From: JAAYJR01 sp964563975
Lineage (GTDB): Bacteria; Bacteroidota; Bacteroidia; Bacteroidales; Prolixibacteraceae
Assembly (NCBI GenBank): GCA_964563975.1
Contig: CAZLZJ010000002.1
Location: 25,809-89,808 of the forward strand
Length of the DNA: 64,000 nucleotides
Reading direction: 5' to 3'
A model generated the notes under the pieces. It was not told the origin of the DNA. It did not search any database and was given only the letters and a program-made list of their open reading frames with translations. Made by a program: the position numbers and the translations under genes. Shown here piece by piece: positions 1-9,321 of this stretch. Positions within the stretch are counted from its first letter, which is position 1; every line of letters begins with the position of its first letter.

Positions 1-1
1 A

Positions 2-757
2 TGTATGGGGCATGGAAAATCCAAGGAGTTTATAAACTCCAATGTCTTGCCTGAAAGGTTAAAAGTTATTGACCTGAGTCATGATTTTCGGATTAAAAGA
101 GAAGGTAATGAATTTGTATACGGATTGCCTGAACTTAACCGTGAAGATATTAAGAGTGCAAAGAAGATTGCCAATCCCGGCTGCTTTGCTACCGGGATTC
201 AGCTGGCTCTTTTACCGCTTGCAGCAGAAAAAATGATTATTGGTGATATTCATGTAAATGCTGTTACAGGATCAACCGGTGCCGGGCAAAAACCTACTGA
301 AACAACCCATTTTAGCTGGAGATACGGGAATATATCCGCATATAAAATATTTAGTCATCAGCATGAGGCCGAAATATTGCAAAGTCTGGAACAGTTACAA
401 CCCGGACACCCCGGGGACCTTTGCTTTGTGCCTGTAAGGGGTAATCATGCCCGCGGGATTTTTGTTACACTTTATACCCGGTTTTCTGGATCATTGGATC
501 AGGCAGTGGAAATGTACAGGAGTTATTATGATACTCACCCGTTTGTTACAGTGTCGGATAAAAATCCATCTCTTAAACAGATTGTTAACACCAATAAGGC
601 TATCCTCTATCTTGAGAAACATGGTGAAAATTTAGTAGTTATAAGTATTACTGATAATTTGATTAAAGGTGCATCCGGACTTGCTGTTCAAAATATGAAT
701 CTTATATTTGGAGTTGACGAAAGATCAGGATTATTGTTAAAATCAGTAGCATTTTAA
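2..757 (+). CDS. argC: N-acyl-gamma-glutamyl-phosphate reductase, 5' end cut by window
   Basis: This is the C-terminal 251 residues of ArgC; the frame is open to the left edge, so the N-terminal NADP-binding part lies outside the window. ArgC reduces N-acyl-glutamyl phosphate to the semialdehyde, the third step of arginine synthesis. The catalytic cysteine is visible in the motif NPGCFATG (nt about 173-196), and the motif CMGHGKS at the edge is typical of Bacteroidota ArgC. The stop lies 8 nt before argD, so the two are probably cotranscribed. Because ArgF' downstream looks specific for succinylornithine, the acyl group here may be succinyl rather than acetyl (inference). Confidence 0.95.
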   Translation, partial: CMGHGKSKEFINSNVLPERLKVIDLSHDFRIKREGNEFVYGLPELNREDIKSAKKIANPGCFATGIQLALLPLAAEKMIIGDIHVNAVTGSTGAGQKPTETTHFSWRYGNISAYKIFSHQHEAEILQSLEQLQPGHPGDLCFVPVRGNHARGIFVTLYTRFSGSLDQAVEMYRSYYDTHPFVTVSDKNPSLKQIVNTNKAILYLEKHGENLVVISITDNLIKGASGLAVQNMNLIFGVDERSGLLLKSVAF

Positions 758-765
758 AAAATCAG

Positions 766-1887
766 ATGAAACTTCTTAATGTGTATAATCTTTTTGATAT
801 AACACCCGTAAAAGCCAGCGGTTGTTATGTATGGGATTCGGATGGAAACAGATATCTGGATCTTTATGGCGGACATGCCGTGATCTCTGTCGGGCACACA
901 CATCCTCACTATGTGTCAATGATTTCCGGGCAATTGAAAAAAATAGGTTTCTATAGTAATTCAGTTATTAATCCTTTACAGGAGGAGTTAGCTGAAAAAT
1001 TGGGAGAATTATCCGAGTATCCTGATTATAACCTGTTTTTATGTAATTCGGGCGCTGAAGCAAATGAAAATGCCGTGAAACTGGCCTCTTTTGTTACAGG
1101 AAGAAGAAAGGTGGTCAGTTACCGGAAGGGATTTCATGGAAGAACTTCGGCAGCAGTTGCCTTAACTGATAATCCGAAAATAGTTGCTCCTTTCAATGAA
1201 ACAGAAAATGCAGTTATCCTTCCCATGAATGATATAAGCCGGACAGAAAAAGAGCTGAAAACGGGAACTGTTGCTGCCGTCATTATTGAAGGGATACAGG
1301 GTATCGGTGGGATAAATATTCCTGATGACAATTTTTTGGAGGAGCTGTCGGCACTAACAAAAAGATATGACACTCTTTTAATCCTTGATGAAATTCAGTC
1401 GGGTTATGGCCGGAGCGGTAAGTTTTTTGCTCACCAGTACACTTCTGTACGACCTGATATTATCACTATGGCAAAAGGTATGGGTAATGGCTTTCCTGTA
1501 GGGGGAGTAATAATAAATCCTGAAATAGAATCATGGAAAGGGATGTTGGGCACAACATTCGGCGGTAACCATCTGGCATGTGCAGCTGCAATAGCTGTGT
1601 TGGATATTATAAAGGAAGAAGCCCTTGTCGATAATGCAGCCCGGATTGGCAACTATATTATTGAGAAGGTTAAAGAGATTACACCTGCTGTTGAAATCAG
1701 GGGCAGGGGATTGATGATCGGGTTTGAATTTGATTTTCCCGTGAAGGAGCTGAGAGAAAAACTGTTATTTGATCACCATATTTTTACCGGATTTTCAGGT
1801 CAGAATGTTATTCGTTTGCTGCCTCCCCTTTCTATATCGGTGCAGGATATTGATGTGTTTCTGAAAGCCTTTGGTGAAGTTATGTAA
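766..1887 (+). CDS. argD: N-acyl-ornithine aminotransferase
   Basis: A 373-residue class III PLP aminotransferase that converts N-acyl-glutamate semialdehyde to N-acyl-ornithine using glutamate. Visible landmarks are the phosphate-binding NSGAEANE (residues 94-101), the PLP-pyridine aspartate in LILDEIQSGYGR (D208) and the Schiff-base lysine in TMAKGMGNG (K237). Its length is near the low end for the family, as is common in Bacteroidota. It sits between argC and proC in a tight plus-strand run. The substrate is inferred from the neighbours; succinylornithine is the likely one given Pro90 in the downstream carbamoyltransferase. Confidence 0.95.
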   Translation: MKLLNVYNLFDITPVKASGCYVWDSDGNRYLDLYGGHAVISVGHTHPHYVSMISGQLKKIGFYSNSVINPLQEELAEKLGELSEYPDYNLFLCNSGAEANENAVKLASFVTGRRKVVSYRKGFHGRTSAAVALTDNPKIVAPFNETENAVILPMNDISRTEKELKTGTVAAVIIEGIQGIGGINIPDDNFLEELSALTKRYDTLLILDEIQSGYGRSGKFFAHQYTSVRPDIITMAKGMGNGFPVGGVIINPEIESWKGMLGTTFGGNHLACAAAIAVLDIIKEEALVDNAARIGNYIIEKVKEITPAVEIRGRGLMIGFEFDFPVKELREKLLFDHHIFTGFSGQNVIRLLPPLSISVQDIDVFLKAFGEVM

Positions 1888-1911
1888 ATACTCATATTAA
1901 AGGAATTTAAA

Positions 1912-2709
1912 ATGGAAAATAAAAAAATAGCTGTTATCGGTGTTGGCAATATGGGTAGGGCAATTGTTGCCGGGTTGATCAGGTCAGAATTTGTTTCCCC
2001 GGCTGATATTTTAATTTTTGATATCAATGAAAATGTTTCTGCCGAATTAAAAGATTCAGGGGTGACTATTGTCCGGCATAATCTTGATGCAGCCGAAAAT
2101 GCCGGTATAATAATAATTGCAGTTAAACCATTGTTGGTGGCAAAGGTGCTTCATGAGATTAAGCCTGCCCTTGTTAAGGGGAAAATCCTTATATCGATAG
2201 CTGCAGGTATTACCCTGTCTGAACTGGCAGGAATATGTGGAGATGATATTTCTGTTTTTCGGGTTATGCCTAACACTGCAGTTGCTTTGCAACAATCGCT
2301 TACTTCCATTTCAGGAAATGAAACAGGAAAAAAGGATTTGGAACTTGTTATGGCACTATTCAATAATTTAGGAAAATCAATTGAAATAGCCGAGGAACTG
2401 ATGCCTGCAGCAACTGTTTTGTCATCATGCGGGATTGCATTTGCACTAAGATTTATCAGGGCAGCTGTTGAGGGAGGTGTTGAAATTGGTTTTGATGCTA
2501 CTGAAGCCGCTTATATTGTGGCTCAGACCGTAAAAGGAGCTGCAGAATTGATTTTGAGGTCGGGTAACCATCCTGAAATTGAAATTGATAAAGTTTCTAC
2601 TCCGGGAGGTGTTACGATAACAGGTTTGAATGAAATGGAGTATGAGGGTTTTAGCTCATCACTGATAAAAGGAGTTAAAGCAGCTTATAAAAAAATTGAA
2701 AATAAGTAA
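1912..2709 (+). CDS. proC: Pyrroline-5-carboxylate reductase
   Basis: A 265-residue enzyme for the last step of proline synthesis, reducing pyrroline-5-carboxylate with NAD(P)H. The N-terminal Rossmann motif GVGNMGRAIVAG (from about residue 10) and the C-terminal signature region around STPGGVTITGLNEME are clear. An AAGGAA purine run lies about 8 nt before the ATG. The 3' end reaches to within 16 nt of the proB start, and proC, proB and proA are consecutive, so the whole proline pathway is embedded in the arginine run. Confidence 0.96.
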   Translation: MENKKIAVIGVGNMGRAIVAGLIRSEFVSPADILIFDINENVSAELKDSGVTIVRHNLDAAENAGIIIIAVKPLLVAKVLHEIKPALVKGKILISIAAGITLSELAGICGDDISVFRVMPNTAVALQQSLTSISGNETGKKDLELVMALFNNLGKSIEIAEELMPAATVLSSCGIAFALRFIRAAVEGGVEIGFDATEAAYIVAQTVKGAAELILRSGNHPEIEIDKVSTPGGVTITGLNEMEYEGFSSSLIKGVKAAYKKIENK

Positions 2710-2725
2710 GACAGGAAAAGGATTT

Positions 2726-3835
2726 ATGAAGCTCAGATATACGAAAATTACTGTTAAAGTTGGAAGTAATGTACTTGCAAACAGAGACGGTACACTTCAT
2801 GTTGCGCGGATAGCCCATCTGGTTGACCAGATTGCATATCTGCATAAACGCGGAGTTGAAGTGATATTGGTTTCGTCGGGAGCTGTGGCTGCAGGCAAAG
2901 CAGTATTGGAACCGGTTAAAAAAACAGATTCTGTATCCAGGCGCCAGTTATGGGCAGCTCTTGGTCAGGTTAAACTTATCAGCAGATACTCTGATTTTTT
3001 TAATGAACACGGGCTGGTATGTGCACAAGTGTTGACTACCAAAGAGAATTTTTCAAGCAGGAGACATTATCTGAATATGAAGAATTGTATGACCACACTG
3101 CTTGAGAATAAGGTAATACCGATAGTGAATGAAAATGACACTATTTCTGTAACCGAATTGATGTTTACCGATAATGACGAGTTATCGGGACTGATTGCTT
3201 CAATGGCTGATTCTGAAGCATTAATCCTGTTAACTGATGTGAATGGTGTTTATAATACCAATCCAAAATTTGAAGATGCAGAATTGATACATACTATTAC
3301 TCCTGATGAGATAAAAGATGTTAATACTGAAACCGAAGGGCAAAACGGTTTAGGCAGGGGAGGAATGGCCACAAAATTTAAAATTGCCAGGAAACTTGCC
3401 AATTCAGGTATTAGTGTTCATGTTGCAAACGGGAAAAGAGAAAATGTTTTAATTGATCTGTTAGAGAATAGTGAATTTTCTGAACATACCCATTTTGAAC
3501 CCGGTAAAAAAGTATCAAGTGGTGTAAAAAAGTGGATTGCCTATTCTGACGGATTTGCAAAGGTTGAAGTTACCATAAATGAGGGAGCAGCTCTTGCTCT
3601 TTGTTCAGACAAAGCTGCAAGCCTTTTGCCGGTGGGAGTGATAAGTGTAGATAATGAGTTTAAAAAAGGCGACCTGATAAGAATAATTGATGAAAAGGGA
3701 AACTATATAGGCCTGGGAAAAGCAAACTTCGGGTCAGACAAACTGGAAATCGAAAAACAGTCGAAGAGACAGAAGGCTTTGGTGCATTATGATTATTTGT
3801 ATATAGAAAAATTAAGAAAAAAAAGCTCAGAATAG
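2726..3835 (+). CDS. proB: Glutamate 5-kinase
   Basis: A 369-residue kinase that phosphorylates glutamate at the gamma-carboxyl, the first and usually feedback-controlled step of proline synthesis. The amino acid kinase domain is marked by KVGSNVLANRDG, SSGAVAAG, VNENDTIS and GRGGMATK. The C-terminal roughly 100 residues form a PUA domain, as in the full-length family. I chose the ATG at 2726 because a purine-rich AGGAAAAGG precedes it. An in-frame TTG at 2696 would overlap proC and add ten unconserved residues. Confidence 0.95.
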   Translation: MKLRYTKITVKVGSNVLANRDGTLHVARIAHLVDQIAYLHKRGVEVILVSSGAVAAGKAVLEPVKKTDSVSRRQLWAALGQVKLISRYSDFFNEHGLVCAQVLTTKENFSSRRHYLNMKNCMTTLLENKVIPIVNENDTISVTELMFTDNDELSGLIASMADSEALILLTDVNGVYNTNPKFEDAELIHTITPDEIKDVNTETEGQNGLGRGGMATKFKIARKLANSGISVHVANGKRENVLIDLLENSEFSEHTHFEPGKKVSSGVKKWIAYSDGFAKVEVTINEGAALALCSDKAASLLPVGVISVDNEFKKGDLIRIIDEKGNYIGLGKANFGSDKLEIEKQSKRQKALVHYDYLYIEKLRKKSSE

Positions 3836-3924
3836 CTGTTAATTTTTTACTGTTCAGCAATCGATTTTTATAATTAAATGGATATAAAGAGCTAAATTTA
3901 TTAAATGATATTAAATAGGATGAT

Positions 3925-5172
3925 ATGAAGATAGAGAAACAACTTGAAAGTGTTCTTGAAGCTTCAAGAAAGCTTAATCTTACAGATGATTCTGTTATAA
4001 ATTCCATATTGTTGGAAGTTGCTTCCGAGATTGAGGAAGCAACAGATTTTATTCTTCAGGAGAATAAAAAAGATCTTGACAGGATGGATCCGGAGGATCC
4101 TAAATATGACAGGCTTAAGCTGACCGTCGAGAGAATTAAAGGAATTGCAAATGATACAAGAAATGTTGCAGGGCTCCCCTGTCCGACAGGCCGGATATTA
4201 AAAGAAACAGTAAGGCCAAACGGATTGTTGATTAAAAAGGTATCAGTGCCTTTTGGAGTTATAGGGATCATTTATGAAGCTCGTCCCAATGTTACCCTTG
4301 ATGTGTTTTCTTTATGTCTGAAGTCGGGTAATGCATGTGTTTTAAAAGGTGGCAGCGATGCAGTTTATTCAAATAATGCAATTGTAACGGTAATAAAAAA
4401 GGTTTTGCTGAAATCAGGTATTGATGAAAATACAGTAGCCCTGTTGCCGGCAGGCCGGGAAGAGACAAATGAAATGTTAAAAGCACATAAATATATCGAT
4501 CTGATAATACCGAGAGGCAGCCAGGGGCTTATCAATTTTGTAAGGGAGAATGCCATAATTCCTGTTATTGAAACCGGGGCAGGTATTTGTCATACTTACT
4601 TTGATGAATTTGGTGATACGGAAAAGGGCAGGAATATTATTTTTAATGCAAAAACCCGCAGGCCTTCAGTTTGTAATGCACTTGATTGTCTTGTGATTCA
4701 TGAGAGCAGGCTCTCGGAACTAAATAGTTTAACTGAAAAGCTTGCAGGACCGGGAGTAGTTATATTTGCAGATGAAAAATCATATGCCGGGCTGGCCGGT
4801 ATTTATCCCGGGAAACTTTTAAAGCCTGCAACAGCAGAATCTTTTGGTACAGAATTTCTATCTCTTAAGATGTCGGTAAAAACGGTAGCCACCTTTGATG
4901 AGGCTATCAGCCATATAAATACTTACTCTTCCAAACATAGCGAGGCAATAATATCTGAAAACAGTGAACGCATTGAGGCTTTCAGGAAGATGGTTGATGC
5001 TTCGTCTGTTTATTCCAATACTTCTACGGCGTTTACCGACGGGGCACAATTCGGCTTGGGAGCAGAAATTGGCATCAGTACGCAAAAGCTTCATGCAAGA
5101 GGCCCTATGGCTCTTGAAGAGTTGACAAGTTATAAGTGGATAATTGAAGGGCAGGGTCAAATACGTCCGTAA
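3925..5172 (+). CDS. proA: Gamma-glutamyl phosphate reductase
   Basis: A 415-residue NADPH-dependent aldehyde-dehydrogenase-fold enzyme that reduces glutamyl phosphate to glutamate semialdehyde. The catalytic cysteine is in RRPSVCNALDCL. The motifs FGVIGIIYEARPNV, PRGSQGLI and TDGAQFGLGAEIGIS are classic ProA. It follows proB after an 89-nt AT-rich gap, the largest gap in the run up to hisIE, where I see no clear terminator. Its stop is 10 nt before the ATG of argF'. Confidence 0.96.
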   Translation: MKIEKQLESVLEASRKLNLTDDSVINSILLEVASEIEEATDFILQENKKDLDRMDPEDPKYDRLKLTVERIKGIANDTRNVAGLPCPTGRILKETVRPNGLLIKKVSVPFGVIGIIYEARPNVTLDVFSLCLKSGNACVLKGGSDAVYSNNAIVTVIKKVLLKSGIDENTVALLPAGREETNEMLKAHKYIDLIIPRGSQGLINFVRENAIIPVIETGAGICHTYFDEFGDTEKGRNIIFNAKTRRPSVCNALDCLVIHESRLSELNSLTEKLAGPGVVIFADEKSYAGLAGIYPGKLLKPATAESFGTEFLSLKMSVKTVATFDEAISHINTYSSKHSEAIISENSERIEAFRKMVDASSVYSNTSTAFTDGAQFGLGAEIGISTQKLHARGPMALEELTSYKWIIEGQGQIRP

Positions 5173-5182
5173 TTTTTATATA

Positions 5183-6130
5183 ATGCAAAAATTTACATCA
5201 GTAAAAGATATTCCCGATCTGAAAAAAGCAATTGAAACAGCTTTACAGATCAAAAAGGATCGTTTTGCCTTCAGACATCTTGGGGAAAAAAGAACTATGG
5301 TGCTTATATTTTTTAATCCAAGTCTTAGAACCCGGTTAAGTACACAAAAGGCAGCTGTAAATTTGGGAATGAACACAATGGTTCTCAATGTTAATAAAGA
5401 TAGCTGGCAGTTGGAAACCGGAATGGGTGTCAAAATGGATGGCGATAAACCTGAACATTTAAGGGAAGCTATTCCTGTTATTGGGAAGTATTGCGATATT
5501 ATCGGTGTAAGGGCTTTTGCCAGATTTGAAAGCCGGGAAAGTGACTATTCAGAGGAGATCCTGAATCAGTTTGTCACTTACTCGGGAGTACCTGTAGTAA
5601 GCATGGAAGGAGCAATAAGACATCCATTGCAGAGTTTTGCAGATCTGTTGACAATAGAAGAGTATAAAGTACGGCCTCAACCCAAAGTAGTGCTTACCTG
5701 GGCACCTCATCCCAAAGCTTTGCCACAGGCTGTCCCCAATTCATTTGTTGAATGGATGAGACAGACTGACTATGAGCTGGTTGTTACACATCCTGAGGGT
5801 TATGAGCTTGCACCTGAATTTATGGGGGATACTAAAGTTGAATATGACCAGGGAAAAGCATTTAAAGATGCAGATTTTATTTATGCAAAAAACTGGTCTT
5901 CATACAGTTCGTATGGGAAGATCCTTTCTAATGATTATAGCTGGACCGTAAATGAAAGAAAAATGGCACTTACTGATAATGCATATTTCATGCATTGTTT
6001 GCCGGTTAGAAGAAATGTTATTGTAACTGACAGTGTTATTGACAGCCCCGCTTCAATAGTTGTTGAGCAGGCTGCCAATAGAGAGATCACTGCCCAGACA
6101 GTACTGAAAATGATTCTGGAATCTATATAA
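5183..6130 (+). CDS. argF': N-succinylornithine carbamoyltransferase (ArgF' type)
   Basis: A 315-residue transcarbamoylase of the Bacteroidota/Xanthomonas branch that carbamoylates N-acyl-ornithine instead of ornithine. The carbamoyl-phosphate loop reads NPSLRTRLSTQ rather than STRTR. The segment MDGDKPEHLREA places a proline at residue 90. In the Bacteroides fragilis enzyme a proline at this position selects N-succinylornithine, whereas a glutamate (Xanthomonas Glu92) selects N-acetylornithine. HPLQSFADL and FMHCLPVRRN are also conserved. The ATG at 5183 is used; an upstream TTG at 5144 lies inside proA. The family call is firm; the substrate preference is inferred from one residue. Confidence 0.93.
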   Translation: MQKFTSVKDIPDLKKAIETALQIKKDRFAFRHLGEKRTMVLIFFNPSLRTRLSTQKAAVNLGMNTMVLNVNKDSWQLETGMGVKMDGDKPEHLREAIPVIGKYCDIIGVRAFARFESRESDYSEEILNQFVTYSGVPVVSMEGAIRHPLQSFADLLTIEEYKVRPQPKVVLTWAPHPKALPQAVPNSFVEWMRQTDYELVVTHPEGYELAPEFMGDTKVEYDQGKAFKDADFIYAKNWSSYSSYGKILSNDYSWTVNERKMALTDNAYFMHCLPVRRNVIVTDSVIDSPASIVVEQAANREITAQTVLKMILESI

Positions 6131-6161
6131 ATTTTTGTTTTACCGGATAGTTGAATAAGAG

Positions 6162-6893
6162 ATGCAAAAAATAGAAATAATCCCTGCAATTGACCTGATT
6201 GAAGGAAAATGTGTACGCCTTTCACAAGGTGACTACAATAAAAAAATTGTATACGACGATAACCCTCTGAAAGTAGCCGGAATGTTTGAAGAAGCAGGAA
6301 TAAAGAGACTTCATTTAGTTGATCTTGATGGGGCTAAAGCAAATCATATAGTGAATTACAAAATATTGGAGCAGATAGCTTCCGGTACTGATTTAATAAT
6401 TGATTTTGGCGGCGGGCTTAAATCTGATGCAGATATTGAAACTGCTTTTAACTGTGGGGCAGATATGGTTACAGGTGGAAGTATTGCAGTCAAAGATCCT
6501 GAAACATTTTTCAGATGGCTTGAAAAATATGGAAGTGATAAAATTATTCTTGGCGCCGATGCCCGCGAAGGAATGATTGCAGTAAACGGCTGGCAGGAAG
6601 TTACTGAGTTGCCTGTGATTGAGTTTATCTCAAAGTTTCATAAAAAAGGGATTTCTACAGTAATTTCAACTGATATCGGTCGCGACGGAATGCTCACGGG
6701 GCCTTCATTTGACCTTTACAGGGAGATTAAAGAGGAGTTGCCTGATATTAAAATAATAGCCAGCGGAGGAATTGCAGTAATGAACGATATTTTAAGGTTG
6801 GCCGGGATGAATATTTTTGGAGTGATTACAGGTAAGGCTATTTATGAAGGTAAGATCAGCTTAGTTGAAATCAAAGAGTACAACCTGGCCTGA
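6162..6893 (+). CDS. hisA: ProFAR isomerase (HisA)
   Basis: A 243-residue TIM barrel that isomerises ProFAR to PRFAR in histidine synthesis. The two expected catalytic aspartates are present: D11 in IPAIDL and D133 in GADAREG. Phosphate-binding glycines are in DFGGGLKS, STDIGRDGMLTGPS and IASGGI. The usual partners hisH and hisF are not next to it; only 33 nt separate it from hisIE, where hisF often lies. It sits between argF' and hisIE, inside an arginine/proline run. Confidence 0.95.
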   Translation: MQKIEIIPAIDLIEGKCVRLSQGDYNKKIVYDDNPLKVAGMFEEAGIKRLHLVDLDGAKANHIVNYKILEQIASGTDLIIDFGGGLKSDADIETAFNCGADMVTGGSIAVKDPETFFRWLEKYGSDKIILGADAREGMIAVNGWQEVTELPVIEFISKFHKKGISTVISTDIGRDGMLTGPSFDLYREIKEELPDIKIIASGGIAVMNDILRLAGMNIFGVITGKAIYEGKISLVEIKEYNLA

Positions 6894-6926
6894 TACCAGC
6901 AAAAACTGTTAAAATAGAATGGATTT

Positions 6927-7547
6927 ATGAAAGAGCTTAAAAATAGTGAACAGCTCAATTTCGAAAAGATGAATGGGCTTATACCTGTTGTCGTTCAGGA
7001 TATTTCAACCCTTAAAGTGTTGATGGCAGGATTTATGAACCGGGAGGCTCTTGATAAAACTATCTGCACAGGGAAAGCAACTTTCTTTAGCCGCACAAAA
7101 AACCGTTTATGGACAAAAGGAGAGGAGTCTGGTAATTTTTTAAATGTTGTTGAGTTACTTGTAGATTGTGATGACGACACAATACTCTTAAAAGCAGATC
7201 CTGCCGGTCCGGTTTGCCATACGGGGGCAGACACCTGTTTTTTTGAGGAGAACAGGGAGAGAGGCATTGGATTTATCACATATTTGCAAGATCTGATAGA
7301 GAGGAGGAAGGCAGAGATGCCGGAAGATTCATATACAACTTCATTGTTTAAAAAAGGAGTAGCGGCGATAGCTCAAAAAGTAGGAGAGGAGGCTGTGGAG
7401 ACATTGATAGGATCACTTACAGGAGATGATCAGAATTTTATTTATGAATCGGCCGATCTGCTCTATCATCTTATGGTGCTTTTGTCGGAGAAAGGTTTCA
7501 GGATTGAAGATGTTGTTGAAGAACTGAAAAAACGGTATAAACGGTAA
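6927..7547 (+). CDS. hisIE: Bifunctional phosphoribosyl-AMP cyclohydrolase / phosphoribosyl-ATP pyrophosphatase
   Basis: A 206-residue HisI-HisE fusion covering steps 2 and 3 of histidine synthesis. The N-terminal HisI part (about 1-115) holds the zinc and magnesium ligand region around VDCDDDTILLKADPAGPVCH and TGADTCFF. The C-terminal HisE part (about 120-206) has the helical motif KKGVAAIAQKVGEEAVET. Both halves look intact. It directly follows hisA with 33 nt between, and argH follows after 71 nt, so the pair is embedded in the arginine genes. Confidence 0.95.
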   Translation: MKELKNSEQLNFEKMNGLIPVVVQDISTLKVLMAGFMNREALDKTICTGKATFFSRTKNRLWTKGEESGNFLNVVELLVDCDDDTILLKADPAGPVCHTGADTCFFEENRERGIGFITYLQDLIERRKAEMPEDSYTTSLFKKGVAAIAQKVGEEAVETLIGSLTGDDQNFIYESADLLYHLMVLLSEKGFRIEDVVEELKKRYKR

Positions 7548-7618
7548 TTGGCGTCTTTAACTTTACCATGGTGAGTGGAGTTTGCATTAATTTTTAAATT
7601 TTAAAAGATTGATTCTTT

Positions 7619-8950
7619 ATGAAGCTTTGGGATAAAGGGATAAAAGTAAATAAAGCCATAGAGAGGTTTACGGTTGGAAAAGACTGTGAGCTTGATCTCT
7701 TTCTTGCTGAATATGATATACTGGGTTCTGTTGCACATATTAAAATGCTGGAATCAATTGGGTTGATCGGCAATGAAGAATTGATTGTTTTGACCGGGGC
7801 ATTAAAAAGGTTATATAAAAAAGCTGTTAATGGAAAAATCGTTATTGATGAGGGTATAGAGGATATTCATTCACAGATTGAATTTATGCTTACTGAGGAG
7901 TTAGGTGAAATTGGCAAAAAGATTCATGCAGGAAGGTCGCGTAATGATCAGGTGCTTGTTGATTTGAAGTTGTTTGCCCGTGATGGGATCAAAAATATAG
8001 TGACCTCCGTTGATAAACTTGCAGATATACTGCTTCAAAAAAGTGAAAAGCACAAGGAGGTACTGATGCCGGGATATACACATTTGCAGGTTGCAATGCC
8101 TTCTTCATTTGGATTGTGGTTTGGGGCATATGCAGAAAGTCTTGCCGATGATCTGGAGTTATTATTTGCAGCTTTCAGGATAGTCAATCAAAACCCGCTT
8201 GGTTCTGCTGCCGGCTATGGCTCTTCATTTCCTCTTGACAGACAGATGACAACAGATCTGTTAGGATTTGAAAATATGAACTATAACTCTGTTTATGCTC
8301 AGATGGGCAGGGGGAAAATGGAGAAAATAGTCTCTTTTGCGCTTGCCAATATTGCATCAACCCTTTCAAAACTTGCTTATGATATTTGTCTGTTTAATAG
8401 TCAGAATTTCAATTTTATAACTCTTCCGGCAGAATTTACGACCGGATCAAGTATTATGCCCCATAAAAAAAATCCTGATGTAATTGAGCTTATAAGGGCC
8501 AGGTGCAATAAGATACAGGCTGTTCCCGGACAGCTTATTCTTATGGTTAATAATCTGCCTTCCGGATATTTCAGAGATTTACAGATATTGAAAGAGTTAT
8601 TTCTGCCTCTCTTTGATGAGTTAAACGATTGTCTGTTAATGGCCTCACTTGTGTTAGAAAATATTGAGGTGAACAGGGCTATATTGGACGACAGAAAATA
8701 TGATTATCTATTTACTGTTGAGGAGGTTAATAAGCTGGTGTTAAATGGAACTCCTTTTAGAGAGGCCTACAGGCAGGTTGCTCAGGATGTAGAAAATGGC
8801 CGGTTTGTACCTGATAAAAAAATAACACATTCACATGCAGGAAGTATAGGGAACCTGTGTCTTGATAAAATTGCAGAAAAAAAGCAGAAAACAGTTGAAA
8901 AATTCCGGTTTAATGAGATCCAAAAATCACTTGATAGTTTATTGAGATAA
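7619..8950 (+). CDS. argH: Argininosuccinate lyase
   Basis: A 443-residue lyase of the fumarase/aspartase superfamily that splits argininosuccinate into arginine and fumarate, the last arginine step. The superfamily signature GSSIMPHKKNP is present around residues 275-285, together with HAGRSRNDQV and PGYTHLQ, which carry substrate-binding and catalytic residues. It is the last gene of the biosynthetic run; a 257-nt gap to the next start codon follows. argB and argG are not in this window and probably lie upstream of argC or elsewhere. Confidence 0.96.
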   Translation: MKLWDKGIKVNKAIERFTVGKDCELDLFLAEYDILGSVAHIKMLESIGLIGNEELIVLTGALKRLYKKAVNGKIVIDEGIEDIHSQIEFMLTEELGEIGKKIHAGRSRNDQVLVDLKLFARDGIKNIVTSVDKLADILLQKSEKHKEVLMPGYTHLQVAMPSSFGLWFGAYAESLADDLELLFAAFRIVNQNPLGSAAGYGSSFPLDRQMTTDLLGFENMNYNSVYAQMGRGKMEKIVSFALANIASTLSKLAYDICLFNSQNFNFITLPAEFTTGSSIMPHKKNPDVIELIRARCNKIQAVPGQLILMVNNLPSGYFRDLQILKELFLPLFDELNDCLLMASLVLENIEVNRAILDDRKYDYLFTVEEVNKLVLNGTPFREAYRQVAQDVENGRFVPDKKITHSHAGSIGNLCLDKIAEKKQKTVEKFRFNEIQKSLDSLLR

Positions 8951-9207
8951 CTATTTTTCCATATAAGTGCATTTTAATAATCATTTTTGCTTCAATACAT
9001 AATTATTAGACTGAGAAAGTTTAATTTTGAATTGGCTTTTATTTTTTAAACAGATGTTTACAGGATAATTTAAAGTAAACACCCGTTTGAAAAAGGTATG
9101 CTTTTGATGTTTTTATAAACTTTTAATTTTTATTTTATGGATATATAGTGATACTTAATTGTAGTTCTCAATTGAAGCAGAGTAGATTTTGAATTACGGG
9201 AGAAAAA
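8951..9207. other. AT-rich intergenic region after argH
   Basis: I find no convincing gene or RNA here. An exact TAnnTTTG box (TAATTTTG, 9022-9029) lacks a -33 box at normal spacing. A better promoter candidate lies at 9159-9191. No strong hairpin that could end the argH transcript was found by eye. Confidence 0.5.
9159..9191 (+). promoter_or_regulatory. Possible Bacteroidota-type promoter
   Basis: A TTG (9159-9161) is followed after 21 nt by TAGATTTTG (9183-9191), one base off the TAnnTTTG -7 consensus. Transcription would start near 9197, just ahead of the small ORF at 9208 and the lipoprotein gene at 9311. The match is imperfect. Confidence 0.3.
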
Positions 9208-9321
9208 ATGAGTCTCATTCTTCCGAAAACGTTAATAATTAAAAAGAGAGACTTGAAGTTTATTTTAACAGGAAAGGCTAAAGAAGGTCTTTCCAAAAAC
9301 CCTCAAATATATGAAAATTAA
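9208..9321 (+). CDS. Possible 37-residue leader ORF ahead of lipoprotein gene
   Basis: A short frame of 37 codons starts with ATG after a GGGAGAA purine run, a better ribosome-binding candidate than most in this window. It overlaps the first 11 nt of the next gene in another frame, which would allow translational coupling. The peptide begins MSLILPKTLIIKKRD and is basic with no signal peptide or membrane segment. I recognise no family. It may be a regulatory leader, a tiny partner protein or a chance frame. Confidence 0.3.
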   Translation: MSLILPKTLIIKKRDLKFILTGKAKEGLSKNPQIYEN

